64,000 nt of DNA from Eunapius fragilis (GCA_963681505.1 OY811982.1:8369044-8433043); one strand, 5' to 3'; counted from the stretch's first letter, positions 11,053 to 22,926 are shown. Made by a program: numbers and translations. The notes: generated by a model not told the origin, from the sequence alone.

Positions 11053-11866
11053 CTGATGAAGGGCGAATGGTTGAGCGCATATCCTCCCCTGTCTAGATAG
11101 AGCATGAAAGCATATAATGTACTGAAAGGGGCATTGTCTAAGGTTACTAGGTCAAGCCTGCCTATATACAACCTATCCAAATACTAGATAGTCTCTTTGT
11201 CTGTACTGCTATATATAAATGGTATTCTTGGTAAAGCAAATGTTCAGCCTCATCTATGAACTTTATGCTGACCTACCCACCACTCCTCTTGCACATTGCT
11301 AATATCTGTAAACTGACTTTCCTGTAATACATTAATGGCAGGCTGCACCCTTCGGACTTCTACTCCGACCAACCACATTAAACCCATGACCGCATCATGG
11401 TGCAGCGCATCTGGTCACACCCAAGGCAAGCCAGCACTACTTTGATCCCAGACTTGGCTTGATGGTCACACCCTGTCATGAGGTTGCTGCCTGACCTATT
11501 TTGGGCAAACTGTTATTATCAACTAGTATGATGCATTACGGGGACCCAGACGGGGTACGCATAAGTTAGATGTACCTCTAGTACAGAAGGATTCATGCGG
11601 CATTACACTGCCAATAACAGTATATCACTTTGGCTGGGGCAGGGCGGTTGATAGAGTAGTCACGCAGCAGGTTGTGTGGATGGTGGTGGTAAGAGGACCC
11701 ATGGAGGCACATGATGGCAGACGGTAACAATGCAAGACTACAACTCCAATAGCTCTGAGTACTATCCGACAAGTACACCATTGACATGGCCATAGAATAT
11801 GTTAGTCTAAAATTACAGTAAAGTACTGGTGAGAAAAAAACATTTACTTTGAATGGGCTGACTCAC
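11053..11866. other. Intron-like stretch
   Basis: Lies between the P-loop exon and the first ankyrin exon. No other exon is recognised. Confidence 0.45.
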
Positions 11867-11968
11867 CTTGTCTTTAATGTTCACATCAATACCAGGAGTG
11901 GAAAGGAGACATTCCACATAAGCAGTATGACCTTTCCATGCAGCAAAATGTAATGCAGCATCACCATA
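11867..11968 (-). CDS. Ankyrin-repeat exon a
   Basis: 102 bp, 34 codons, phase 0-0: acceptor TATACCCTTCCCAG, donor GTGAGTCAGC. It encodes one complete ankyrin repeat, YGDAALHFAAWKGHTAYV then ECLLSTPGIDVNIKDK. The usual 33-residue consensus is G-TPLH-AA--GH---V--LL--GADVN; here TPLH is replaced by AALH, and one extra residue sits in the STPGIDVN loop, as in all its sister exons. Such repeats are protein-binding helix-turn-helix stacks. This is the ankyrin exon nearest the P-loop exon, about 1.1 kb downstream. Confidence 0.85.
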
Positions 11969-12447
11969 CTGGGAAGGGTATAATAGGTCAGTCCATTTTT
12001 GCATCATAGGTTGTGCACCACTGTTTGTGTAACCAAATGTGGGCAGGTGAGGTGGATAGGGTGGTCATGCAACAGGCTACATGTGGATGGTGGTAGGCGA
12101 TGTGGCTTTCGTTGTTAGGAGTGCTTATTCAATCTATTCGACCCTGTACTGCCTAAACCTAAATGGTGCCCCCGCCCTGTTGATGTTATAGCATGCAGTA
12201 TCTGAAAAAAAAAAACACTTCCTTTAATGCAGGAGTAATTGCCCTGTGGCTACATCTATAGTTCTTATGAGTGCTTGTCAATTAACCTATTCGATCCTAC
12301 ACTGCATGCTCTACTTACTGCCTAAACTTAAACGGTACAGCGCTGTTAAGGCACCATACTTGTAACAAAGGCCTTGTTTTGTTATGGGAGAAATTGCGCT
12401 GTGGCTTTTTTGTAAGCAGTGCTTATCCATGATCTAACCTATATATG
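11969..12447. other. Intronic stretch with weak internal duplication
   Basis: A block near 12105-12180 (gtggctttc...gtgcttattcaatctattcgaccctg...tgcctaaacctaaatgg) recurs diverged at 12247-12345. No coding signal. Confidence 0.5.
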
Positions 12448-14048
12448 GGACAGTTCACGCGTATCATGATTATATATATAAAGTTATAAAAATGATTCAC
12501 TTTGAAACGCTACATCTCCCGAACCGTAAATGCTATTGACTTCCTATATTTTATAACACTTCATACTACATCATTTCACTCAGGTAAAATAAATTTTGGG
12601 CTCTTGGATTAGCTTTGTGCCAGTGTTGGAGCGTCCGATACCCCTTGGGGTTCAAACCGGCCATATCTTTCGGCAGGACATCTCAATATAACTTCAAATT
12701 CGGTTTATACGTAGAGGGGTCCTGTACCTATCGATTTGTCCTGTTCGTTAATTTTTACTTGATCCGTTACGGAGATACAGCTGTGCAAAGTAATTGCACA
12801 TTTCTCGTTCATTTCGCGCCATTAACCTGGTTCCCGCTACTCCGAGCACATGGAATATACAATAACCTCCCGTGCCCATGCCACTACATGTACAACTGAA
12901 GTACCACCGTTAATTTACGTTCTTACAAACGTCAGTAGTTCTCTTCTATAACGAACCAGATTCATTAAGCGATCAAAATGCGTGGGATTCAGCTACCATC
13001 ACCATACAAAACACGGTACGTACTACCAGTACCGATAAGCGCACACAACAATATGTGTCCCTGTCGATTCGGTCATACTCTTTGGGTGCCACTCATTACG
13101 GCTCACAACCTATAACAGTACGTCAGAGCCATGAGATATAGTGCACGGTGTATCAGCTAGGCTATGGGAGAGGCGTGGTCGAGTTAAAGACAAATGCAGC
13201 GCAGCTACGTTGGAACACATGTAACCCTTCCTTATTGTCGGGATTTGCGTTCTGCTGGCACATATATTTTTAACGCCCACCGTTTTTCATTTCATCTGCA
13301 TGGCTGGCACACACACACATGAACTAACACATACACACGTCTCACGTCACACTTATACACACTCTTTCCCTTGCTGTACACCCTGTAAATTGTTATGTTC
13401 TACATGGATTCACTCATAAGCTTTTTCTATTTGAACTTGTTTTGGTTACAGTGCTTTCACTGGCTTACTATCCAACCCTCTTTCTCAACTATTTATATTC
13501 TGACTGATGTGTTTTTCACGTGTGTAACTGGATTGTGTGTTTTATACACAGTTGTATAGGAGCATGGGAGCCATGGGGTCAAAGGCCCCAACAATTTTTT
13601 CTGAGGAAGGCCCCCCTCCCAACCCCTCCCCCCATTGGTTGTATGTACTGGATTAATATGTTGTATGTACTGGACTATTTGTTCCTGTCTCACAGTACCT
13701 GCCACGTCATGACGTACCATGCCTCATGTCCCATATTCCATTACATGCATCCATTTAGACACTCACACACTCATACAGACACAACACTCACAACTATCCC
13801 ATGCCAATCACTATATACACTGAGGCTCTGAGTGTGTACCATTGAGAGGTTTAAAAAGACTTAGGACTTACTATTTATTACCTTCCTTTTTTATATAAAA
13901 TTTCCAGGGCCCTGATATTTATCTTTAGGGATAAAGCAGGGAATGGTATTCTGCCCGGCTTATTACAAAACTAAAGTCCCTCTTACAGAGTGGTAGATCT
14001 GCATAAAAAGCACAGATTCCTAGAAGGGGCCCATGTATAATGTTATAC

Positions 14049-14101
14049 ATACACACACACTCACACATGCACACACATACATGTACACACACACACATAC
14101 A

Positions 14102-14172
<71 letters not shown>
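14049..14172. repeat. (CA)n microsatellite, arm of module M
   Basis: Interrupted at its start (catgcacacacatacatgtac), then pure CA for about 65 bp. Confidence 0.97.
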
Positions 14173-14174
<2 letters not shown>

Positions 14175-14525
14175 CAGTGCTATTTAGAATTAGTGGTTCT
14201 GGTGGGTATGACTGTCAGTTTGCTATGACCAGATGCAAAGCCATCCATGGAAGTCACCCATGGAATGTTGATTTACATGAGATGGTGGCAAATAGATAGG
14301 CTAATGCATTTGTGTTTAGGACTCTGCCATTAATGAGACATATGGTCCTGAGGATCAGAGCACTTGGTGTCATATTTTATGTATGTTTTTGGATCTGGGG
14401 CAGTGCCGCTTCCAAACATGTTACAGACCTGTGAGTTCCATAGGCTTTTGCATTTGGTCATATGTGTAGCAAACATGACAGTCATCCTCATCAAAACCAC
14501 TAATCCTAAGTAGCACTGGAATTTC

Positions 14526-14528
14526 CGT

Positions 14529-14579
<51 letters not shown>
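14526..14579. repeat. (GT)n microsatellite, opposite arm of module M
   Basis: Complementary to the CA tract on the other side of module M, so the two tracts extend the M hairpin. Confidence 0.97.
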
Positions 14580-14582
<3 letters not shown>

Positions 14583-14691
14583 CTATGTAGCATTGGAAAC
14601 TTTCTTTCTTATAGGATGTGCAATTTATTTTTGTAATGTGTTGACAAGCTACTTCTAGATCTGCTCACCTAGAGATAGAAGCCTTACACAC

Positions 14692-14905
14692 AAGTAATAA
14701 ATACATTCTCTATGAGAAAGTTGATGGCATTTAGGATTGGAAGGCAAAAAGAAAGGAAACAAGGGTCTACTAAGGGGAAATGTAATACACACACAGTTTA
14801 ACAACATAATGTCCTACAAATGTTCTAAATATAGTGCTATTACATATTTCCTTTTTACACCACTATTGCCTTTCAATCATATATATACCAACTTTCTCAC
14901 AAAGA
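14692..14905. repeat. Palindromic MITE 'K', diverged copy
   Basis: Begins taaatacattctctatgagaaag and ends caactttctcacaaagaatgt; the central part is diverged and partly deleted compared with 16786-17078. Confidence 0.75.
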
Positions 14906-15341
14906 ATGTTTTTTTTTTACTTGTTCCATCAGTTCTTTTTCTTCATGAGACAGAACATAACAAATTTAGAGTATTTTGAAATAAGACCATTAGTGGTGTT
15001 ACACAGTTTAGGAGGGGTATACTGTGTGGAGGAGGGGGGGGGGTGTCTCCTGGATGGAATGGCAAAAAGGGGGAAGGAGATCCCTACGTAGAAGTGTGAC
15101 ATCTATGGAAGAGGGGGTGCCCTGATGTGAAGGAGCACGGGGCACCTGCTGTGAAGTGGGTCGGAAATCCCATGTAAAAGAAGTGTCTACTGGTGGACAT
15201 GGAAACCCTGATGTGGAGAAGCTAGTAACATGCATCCATTGGTGGCCTTGTAGTGGTGTGGGTGTCCCAACATAAAGGGGCTAGCTTAGTGTCCACTGGT
15301 GGAGGTCCGGATGCAGCTTGCTAAGCTTTTTCAAGACCACT

Positions 15342-15417
<76 letters not shown>

Positions 15418-15640
15418 TGTGCATTGATACCTTTCTTTCTTGAAGGATTTTATTTTTTGTGCAAGTTACTAACTTGTGGACAGATGGAAGCCTTGCATAA
15501 GTGGCAGTGGCTAGCCTATCTCAAAGATTTGGAAAGACTGGGCCACTGTACAGTTTATACACAGCATTTACTGACATGGCTTCTATTTACCCATGGGTAC
15601 ACGCAGCACTGAGTTGGTATTTTACTTGAGATGAAGCTTC
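14906..15640. repeat. Short degenerate tandem repeats and (GT)n
   Basis: 15085-15320 holds imperfect repeats of a block like gtgtctactggtggacatgg...ccctgatgtgga...gctagtaacatg. A (GT)n tract fills 15343-15414. The rest is unassigned. Confidence 0.6.
15343..15414. repeat. (GT)n microsatellite
   Basis: About 36 GT units, uninterrupted. Confidence 0.98.
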
Positions 15641-16040
15641 AGGACTAGGATGCAGCTATATCGAGAGTTACGTTACTCTCATATAGGATTTGACCCCGAT
15701 TATGAATGTCATTACAAAAACGCGACCCGCTTCTAACAAGACTCCCGACGAGCGGATGGCTTACCTTGTTATCGTCGTCGTACAATAAGGCAACAACAAG
15801 CAGTTTCGTGTTCGTTTGATGTCACAAAACTGCGTGGTTGTAGAGAACAAAACAATTTTCAAAACTTGTACCCAGTCCCACGTATTTCTCGTTCTTCTTC
15901 TTCTTCTTCTTCTTCTTCTTCTTGTTCTTGACCACGCATAACTCAGGATAGGAACACTTTTAAGAAATGAAAATCACACCAATGGCTTCAGAATTCGTTG
16001 GCATTCTCGCTTCTGTGGTCAAAACGTCTCGAGGCTACAT
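15640..16040. repeat. Dispersed repeat R (second copy at 61785-62125)
   Basis: Shared blocks include tttgaccccgaytatgaat, aaaaycgcgacc, actcccgacga-cggat, cgcgtggttgt, a TTC-rich tract, aactca-gga-aggaacactt and aagaaatgaaaat-caccaat. No coding domain was recognised; the family is unknown. Confidence 0.7.
15889..15923. repeat. (TTC)n microsatellite
   Basis: About eleven TTC units inside repeat R; a shorter TTC run occurs in the other copy at 62023-62038. Confidence 0.95.
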
Positions 16041-16294
16041 GACATATATCGGTGGTTGTGTTAGCAAATCACGTATAGCTTACTGCACTGGCACGACTCG
16101 GATAGGTCCTACGTCGCTCTTTATACATCATGTAAACAAATGTGTACGGTCTGGGCACTACACGTAGTGGAAATTAACTTTAACGGTTATGTATTTTTAA
16201 TAACGTGCACGTGCGTACTATAATCATTCTTGTTATTCGATCGTTGTAGGTTTGACGCTCTTTATAACTTAGTGAAGTTGTTTTTTTTTTCAAA

Positions 16295-16760
16295 ATGCCT
16301 TCACGTCAGGAAAAGAAGAAAGCCAAGCGACGAGCATTGTACCTCAAAACTAGAGACGACGTATTAGATTCAGCCCGAGCGGAACTACAAAGCAGAGCCT
16401 GAAAAGAAACGGATCTCTCGACGCGCAAGGTATCGAGATGCGATTAGTAGGGGGGGAGAGGATGCTGTCTGCTTCTGGCCCGATACAAAATGCGTTCGTG
16501 GGTTCGATCGTGCTGGGGCGACAATTAATAAGCTCTCTTCTATTTCGGCCGCCCTTTAAAGCCCCCTCAGATCCTGAAAAGGAATGGACCTCTCGACGTG
16601 CAAGGTATCGAGCAGATTCTGAAAAAAGACAGCGATATTTCCATAGAACTGAACGTGCATCTCGCTCGGCGAAAAGAGTTAAGGTCACTCAAAGGTATGT
16701 CGTACCTTTACAACCTCCCTCTCATATCACGATGGATTACTTAACATGCTACGGCTCATA
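16295..16760 (+). pseudogene. Broken basic-repeat gene fragment (DPEK..SRRARYR)
   Basis: An ATG in good context (caaaATGCC) opens a Lys/Arg-rich N-terminus, MPSRQEKKKAKRRALYLK, that stops at 16402. A one-base shift restores NYKAEPEKKRISRRARYRDA near 16384-16443. After about 120 bp another frame gives SDPEKEWTSRRARYRADSEK and KRQRYFHRTERASRSAKR to 16760. The unit (Y)KA(D/E)PEKKR-SRRARYR resembles low-complexity basic repeat proteins that I recall from sponge and cnidarian genomes, often near mobile elements. The biochemical role is unknown. Two frame disruptions make it a relic unless introns remove them; no convincing splice sites are seen. Confidence 0.55.
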
Positions 16761-16785
16761 ATCGGGTATAAATAAAAATCAATGA

Positions 16786-17078
16786 AACAAGTAAATAAAA
16801 AACATTCTCTATGAGAAAGTTGGTGGCATATAGGATTTGAAGGCAATGGTGGTGTAAAAAGGAAGGAAACAAGGGTCTAGTAATAAGGGAAATGGAATAG
16901 TCCTATATTTAGCACATTTCTATATGTAGGATATAGTATGTTGATTGTGTGCTAAATATAGGACTATTCCATTTCCCTTATTACTAGACCCTTGTTTCCT
17001 TCCTTTTTACACCACCATTGCCTTCAAATCCTATATGCCACCAATTTTCTCATAGAGAATGTTTATTATTTACTTGTA
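16786..17078. repeat. Palindromic MITE 'K', full copy
   Basis: Left arm 16786-16920 (acaagtaaataaaaaacatt, ctctatgagaaagttgg, then the tgaaggcaatggtggtgtaa block) is the reverse complement of 16945-17078, with few mismatches and a ~25-bp loop. It has no ORF. It is the reference for partial copies at 2508, 14692, 40115, 53127 and 62278. Copies repeatedly sit next to module L of the composite repeat. Confidence 0.9.
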
Positions 17079-18114
17079 TACAAGAGCACCTTGATGGGGA
17101 CATGAGATTTGAGGCCCCCCCCCCCATCATTCCAACTCTTTCATGACCACTATCAGCTGAAATAGAGGAGTCTTCAAAACCCTCCCAATGAAGCACAGTC
17201 TGAATTTGAGTACAATGGATGGTATATGGGACATGTATAGTGGAGCCTCATGGGGCCCTCTGACAAACGTATTGTGGCATTTGCCCCCACGACCCCCGTG
17301 CTTCCTACCCCACTGACACCAGTCCAATACATGCAACACACAGTCCAGTTACATGTGTGAAAAACACATCCACATCAGGGACATAGAGGCCTTTGGACAT
17401 GACCATGTACAGGAGGCCATGGGATATGAGCATACAGTGGAGGGCATGAGTCTGACAAGACATACTAGACATACGACCATTTTATACTGATACAATTATG
17501 ACCACTAAAGAAATAGAAGGTAATGGCATATTTGCACATGTAGGACCAAACATAAAGAGAATGAATCTGAATATAAATAGTTGAGAAAGAGGTTGTATAT
17601 TAGGCCAGTGAAAGCACTGTAACCGAAAGACATAGAAAAAAAAGTTCAAATTGACAAAGCATATAAGTGAATCCATGTAGCACACAACATACGGTTTACA
17701 GCAAGGGGAAAAGAGTAATGTCTTATGGTGGAAAGAGTGTGAATAGTCGTGACATGAGACATGTGTATGTTCATGGGTGTGTGTGTGCCAGACGTGCAGA
17801 TGAAATGAAAAACGGTGGGCATTTAAAATATATGTGCCAGCAGAACGCAAATCCCAACAATAAGGAAGGGTTACATGTATTCCAGCCTAGCTGGGCTGCA
17901 AGTGTCTTTAACTCGACCACGCCTCTCCCCTAGCCTAGCTGATACACCGTGCACTATATATCATGGCTCTGACGTACTGTTATAGGTTGTGAGCCTATAA
18001 ATGGCCACGCAATGATTGGCACCCAAAGAGTATGACCGAATCGACAGGGACGCAATTTTTACATGATGTTGTGCGCGCATATCGGTACTGGTAGTGCGTA
18101 CCGTACAATCCTTG
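17079..18114 (+). mobile_element. Composite repeat, copy B (partial)
   Basis: Carries modules O, P and the start of U: gcccccacgacccccgtgct at 17284, tatgaccactaaagaaatag near 17499, tgcacatgtaggacca near 17535, gtgccagcagaacgcaaatc near 17833 and the tgatacaccgtgcactata block near 17940. It breaks off around 18110, where copy C begins in the same orientation. It lacks M and N. Confidence 0.7.
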
Positions 18115-20216
18115 TCAACACTTTAATTTTGCACATCCTCCAAGAAAGAAAGGTTCCAATGCTACACACATACAACCACTCACACTCACTCACACACATA
18201 CACACACACATACACACACATACACACACAAACACACATGGAAATTCCAATGCTACTTAGGATTAGTGGTTCTGGTGAGGATGACTGTCAAGTTTGCTAC
18301 ACATATGACCAAAATGCAAAAACCTATGGAACTCACAGGTCTGTAACATGTTTGGAAGCGGCACTGCCCAGATCCAAAAACATACATAAAATATGATACC
18401 AAGTGCTCTGATCCTCAGGTGGGTATGTGACCATATGTCTCATTAATGGCAGAGTCCTAAACACAAAGGCATTAGCATATCTATTTGCCACCATCTCATG
18501 TAAATCAACATTCCATGGGTGACTTCCATGGGTGGCTTTGCATCTGGTCATAGCAAACTGACAGTCATACCCACCAGAACCACTAATTCTAAGTAGCACT
18601 GGTTTGTGTGTGTGTGTGTGTACGTGTATGTGTGTGCATGTGTGAGTGTGTGTGTGTGTATGTATGCATTATACATGGGCCCCTTCTAGGAATCTGTGCT
18701 ATTTATGTAGATCTACCACTCTGTAAGAGGGACTTTCGTTTTTTATATAAGCTGGGCTGGAATACCATTCCCTGCTTAATCCCTAAAGATAAAGATCAGG
18801 GCCCTGGAAATTTTATATAACAAAGGAAGGTAATAAATAGTAAGTCCTAAGTCTCTTTGAACCTCTCAATGGTACACACTCAGAGCCTCAGTGTATATAG
18901 TGATTGGCATGGGATAGTTGTGAGTGTTGTGTCTGTATGAGTGTGTGAGTGTCTAAATGGATGCATGTAATGGAATATGAGACATGAGGCATGGTACGTC
19001 ATGACGTGGCAGGTACTGTGAGACAGGAACAAATAGTCCAGTACATACAACACATTAATCCAGTACATACAACCAATGGGGGGAGGGGTTGGGAGGGGGG
19101 CCTTCCTCTGAAAAAATTGTTGGGGCCTTTGACCCCATGACCCCCATGCTCCTATACAACTGTGTATAAAACACACAATCCAGTTACACACGTCATCAGT
19201 CAGAATATAAATAGTTGAGAAAGAGGGTTGTATAGTAAGCCAGTGAAAGCACTGTAACCAAAACAAGTTCAAATAAGAAAAGCTTATGAGTGAATCCATG
19301 TAGCACATAACAATTTACAGGGTGTACAGCAAGGGGAAAGAATAGTGGAAAGAGTGTGTATAAGTGTGACGTGAGACGTGTGTATGTGTTGGTTCATGGG
19401 TGTGTGTGTGTGCCAGCCATGCAGATGAAATGAAAAACGGTGGGCGTTAAAAATATATGTGCCAGCAGAATGCAAATCCCGACAATAAGGAAGGGTTACA
19501 TGTGTTCCAACGTAGCTGCGCTGCATGTGTCTAACTCGACCACGCCTCTCCCATAGCCTAGCTGATACACCGTGCACTATAACTCATGGCTCTGACGTAC
19601 TGTTATAGGTTGTGTTGTGCGCGCGTATCAGTACGTACTGTGTTTTGTATGGTGATGGTAGCTGAATCCCACGCATTTTGATCGCTTAACGAATCTTGTT
19701 CGTTATAGAAGAGAACTACTGACGGTTGTAAGAACGTAAATTAACGGTGGTATTTCAGTTGTACATGTAGTGGCATGGGCACGGAAGATTATTGTATATT
19801 CATGTGCTCGGAGTAGCGGGAACCAGGTTAATGGCGCGAAATGAACGAGAAAAATGCAATTACTTTGCACAGCTGTATCTCTGTAACGAATCAAGTAAAA
19901 ATTAACGAACAGGACAAATCGATAGGTACAGGACCCCTCTACGTATAAACCGAATTTGAAGTTAATTGAGATGTCCTGCCGAAAGATATGGCCGGTTTGA
20001 ACCCCATGGGGTATTGGACGTTCCAACACTGGCACGAAGCTAATGCAAGAGCCCAAAATTTATTTTACAGAGAGAAATGATGTAGTATGAAGTGTTGAAA
20101 ATAGGAAGTCAATAGCATTTACGGTTCCGGAGATGTAGCGATTTCAAAGTGAATCATTTTTATAACTTTATATAGTGATGTGCCAGTTTCGCGTGAACTG
20201 TCCCTGGGACAGTTCA
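18115..20216 (+). mobile_element. Composite repeat, copy C
   Basis: Complete module order L, (CA)n 18176-18236, M 18238-18605, (GT)n 18606-18660, N, O, P, U, ending at ...gaactgtccc. Module M is itself an imperfect hairpin: gctacttaggattagtggtt near 18251 pairs with aaccactaattctaagtagc near 18578. The right end abuts, head to head, another U-type terminus (gggacagttc), making the palindrome tttcgcgtgaactgtccc-t-gggacagttcatgcgaaa. Confidence 0.8.
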
Positions 20217-20224
20217 TGCGAAAA
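20187..20224. repeat. 37-bp near-perfect palindrome at the U-U junction
   Basis: The two halves tttcgcgtgaactgtccc and gggacagttcatgcgaaa differ at one position around a central t. It marks the head-to-head joint between two U termini. Confidence 0.85.
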
Positions 20225-21699
20225 TGTCGTTTCGCATATATTTATAATAATGTTATAAAAATGCGTCTCGTTTACATCACTATATCTTCCTAACGATTAA
20301 TACTATGAACTTTCTGTTCTCAACACTTCATACCACACCATTTCTCTATAGCAACATACATTTTGGGGTCTCGCACTTGCTCCGTGCCAGTATTGCAACG
20401 CTCGATACCCCTCCGGGTTCAAACCCGCCATAACTTTCTGTATGAGTAATCAAAACGCTTCAAATTCGGTTTATAGGTAGAGAGGTCCTATACCTATCGA
20501 TTTGTTCTGTTCGTTAATTTTTGTGCAATCCATTACAGAAATACAGTTGTGCAAAGTTGTTTCAAGTTTCCCGCTCGAATCGCGCCATTGTACCTACACA
20601 AACCGCTTCCATTCATCGGAGTTCATGAATATTCAACTACATCCTGTGGGCTGGGACATTTATCACCACCACACGTCACTGTGAGCAATGTTTATTGCGT
20701 AATGTAGTCTGGGGACCTCAATTGTATACTGCAGAAGAAGCTTTTGAAATTTCGCTTTAAGTTTTAGACGTTGACTTGCGCGTATGATTTCGAACGGTGC
20801 GAAGACGACAAGATACATAATCAATCTGATGAAAAAGTTTGAGAGCGGTAGCGATAGGTGGCAGATAGCTGTGGAGCAGGCAGACGAGTTTGATCCCGTA
20901 GTACGTGGACAACTGTGAAGTATGGCACAGGGGTTAGGGACATAAGTAAAATTAATCGTTTTGTGACGTTTTGGCAATGATTTTTAATATTGTCAGACGC
21001 CATTAATTGATGTGGTGTGTAAACATGTACTACACGCGTGGATTTTGTGTCAACATGTGACGTTTCACAATAGATCACATTTATGGAATGACGCAATTAA
21101 TTAACCGCCTATCACATGAATGTCATTTATGTCCCCCACTGAAACCCCTGTTGGCAGATAGTTGTGAGCAACTGCATGCATGCATGCTGTGGAGTGGACC
21201 CTACGGCAGACAGCAGTGGAATAAGCACTACAGCAGACGAAACCTAAGGTAGGCAGCTATGTAATGGACCCAATGGCAGAAAATAGGACAGAAGGAAAAG
21301 TTCATAACTATTACTATAAACAAGCCAGGCACATGCAACTGTGGAATCCATTCCACAGTGGAATCCAGAGTGCAGTAAACAGCTGTAGAGATATTGGACC
21401 ATAAAGTAGACGATACAAATAGGTTGTGTGGACCCTTCAAGAAACAGACATCAACACTGTAGTACTGTGTGGAATGGACTCTACTGCAGACATGCATACT
21501 GCATTGAGTGGCAAACATCGGAGTGGATCATACGGCAGGCAGACAACTGTAGAGTGGACCATATGGTAGAACCTCACAGCAGTGGTCACTGACAGCTGAG
21601 AAGCAGACAGACATGTCTGTAACTTTGCAAGCAGCTGTGGAGAGGACTATGCAGCTATTCCTTCCTGTGATTGCCGTGTCAGCCATGGAGTGGACCCTG

Positions 21700-21855
21700 T
21701 TTTGAATGGACACCACCCTACCCTGTGCTATTGAGTGATATCCACCCTACCCTGTGCTATTGAGTGGAGTCCACTCTACCCTGTACTATTGAGTGGACTC
21801 CACCCTACCCTGTGCTATTGTGTGGAGTCCACCCTACCCTGTGCTATTGAGTATG
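21700..21855. repeat. ~28-bp tandem repeat near palindrome centre (left)
   Basis: Units of tccaccctaccctgtgctat + tgagtgga; inverted partner at 22008-22220. Confidence 0.9.
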
Positions 21856-22007
21856 TGTTGTTAGGGGGTCACCTGTACACAGTACATCTGTGTTGTTAAG
21901 AGTCATCTATGTACACTTTATGTATGTGTTGTTAAGGGGTCACCTGTACACCATACATCCATGAGTCATCTAAGCTGTAGAGTGCTGCACAGGGGGGGGG
22001 GGGGGGG

Positions 22008-22220
22008 GTAGGGTGGAGTCCACTCAACTGCGCAGAGTAGGGTGGACTCCCCTCAATAGCACAGGTTAGGGTGGAGTCCACTCAATAGCACAGGGTAGGG
22101 TGGAGTCCACTCAGTAGAACAGGGTAGGGTGGAGTCCACCCAGTAGCACAGGGTAGGGTGGACTCCACTCAATAGCACCAGATAGGGTGGACTCCACTCA
22201 ATAGCACAGGGTAGGGTGAA
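22008..22220. repeat. ~28-bp tandem repeat near palindrome centre (right)
   Basis: Units of tagggtggagtccactcaat + agcacagg, about seven copies, complementary to 21700-21855. Confidence 0.9.
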
Positions 22221-22732
22221 GTCCATTCAAAACAGGGTCCACTCCATGGCTGACACGGCAATCACAGGAAGGAATAGCTGCATGGTCCTCTCCACAGCTG
22301 CTTGCAAAGTTAGACATGTCTGTCTGCTTCTCAGCCAGTGACCACTGCTGTGAGGTTCTACCATATGGTACACTCTACAGTTGTCTGCCTGCCGTATGAT
22401 CCACTCCGATGTTTGCCACTCAATGCAGTATGCATGTCTGCAGTAGAGACCATTCCACACAGTACTACAGTGTTGATGTCTGTTCAAGGGTCCACACAAC
22501 CTATTTGTATCGTCTACTTTATGGTCCAATATCTCTACAGCTGTTTACTGCACTCTGGATTCCACTGTGGAATGGATTCCACAGTTGCATGTGCCTGGCT
22601 TGTTTATAGTAATAGTTATGAACTTCCCCTCTGTCCTATTTTCTGCCATAGGGTCCATTACATAGCTGCCTACCTTATGTTTTGTCTGCTGTATGCTTAT
22701 TCCACTGCTGTCTGCCGTAGGGTCCACTCCAC

Positions 22733-22911
22733 TGTAATGTTTGGTCTTCGACTCTATAGACAACTCGCTAGAGCGATCTGACAGGATTGACAATGTATTC
22801 AGTTACGCAAGGTACAATCACGCACCAACAAAAAGAACACGCTAGTTACTCGTTCCCAGTCCAAATCCAATCTCTCGTGAGCTCACTCAATTATTATCTA
22901 ACTATATTACA
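22733..22911 (-). repeat. 3' LTR of gypsy 1
   Basis: 179 bp, about 95% identical to the 5' LTR (eight substitutions counted, no indel). Confidence 0.95.
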
Positions 22912-22925
22912 ACCCCCCTTTTTCA
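22912..22925 (-). promoter_or_regulatory. Polypurine tract of gypsy 1
   Basis: Minus-strand TGAAAAAGGGGGGT immediately precedes the 3' LTR, the normal place for plus-strand DNA priming. Confidence 0.85.
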
Positions 22926-22926
22926 G

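Larger units (their letters stand above)
12448..14691 (-). mobile_element. Composite repeat, copy A (reverse orientation)
   Basis: Module order from the left: U (12448-13160, ending tGGGACAGTT at its outer edge), P, O (13500-13800), N (13800-14040), (CA)n, M (14172-14525), (GT)n, L (14580-14691). All modules recur in copies C, D and E in the same relative order. It has no protein-coding domain. The outer edge of U carries the conserved terminus (t)gggacagtt seen in every U copy. It is probably a long non-autonomous element or a fixed aggregate of several. The right end abuts a 'K' MITE copy. Confidence 0.75.

Noticed and set aside
13925..14299. Frames reading CVCVCV or HTHTHT
   Set aside because: Translated (CA)n/(GT)n microsatellites; the same holds at 15343, 40650, 42589 and 53207.
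16350..16688. 112-codon minus-strand frame
   Set aside because: It is the opposite strand of the basic-repeat gene fragment, whose plus-strand units recur meaningfully; the minus frame has no family match.
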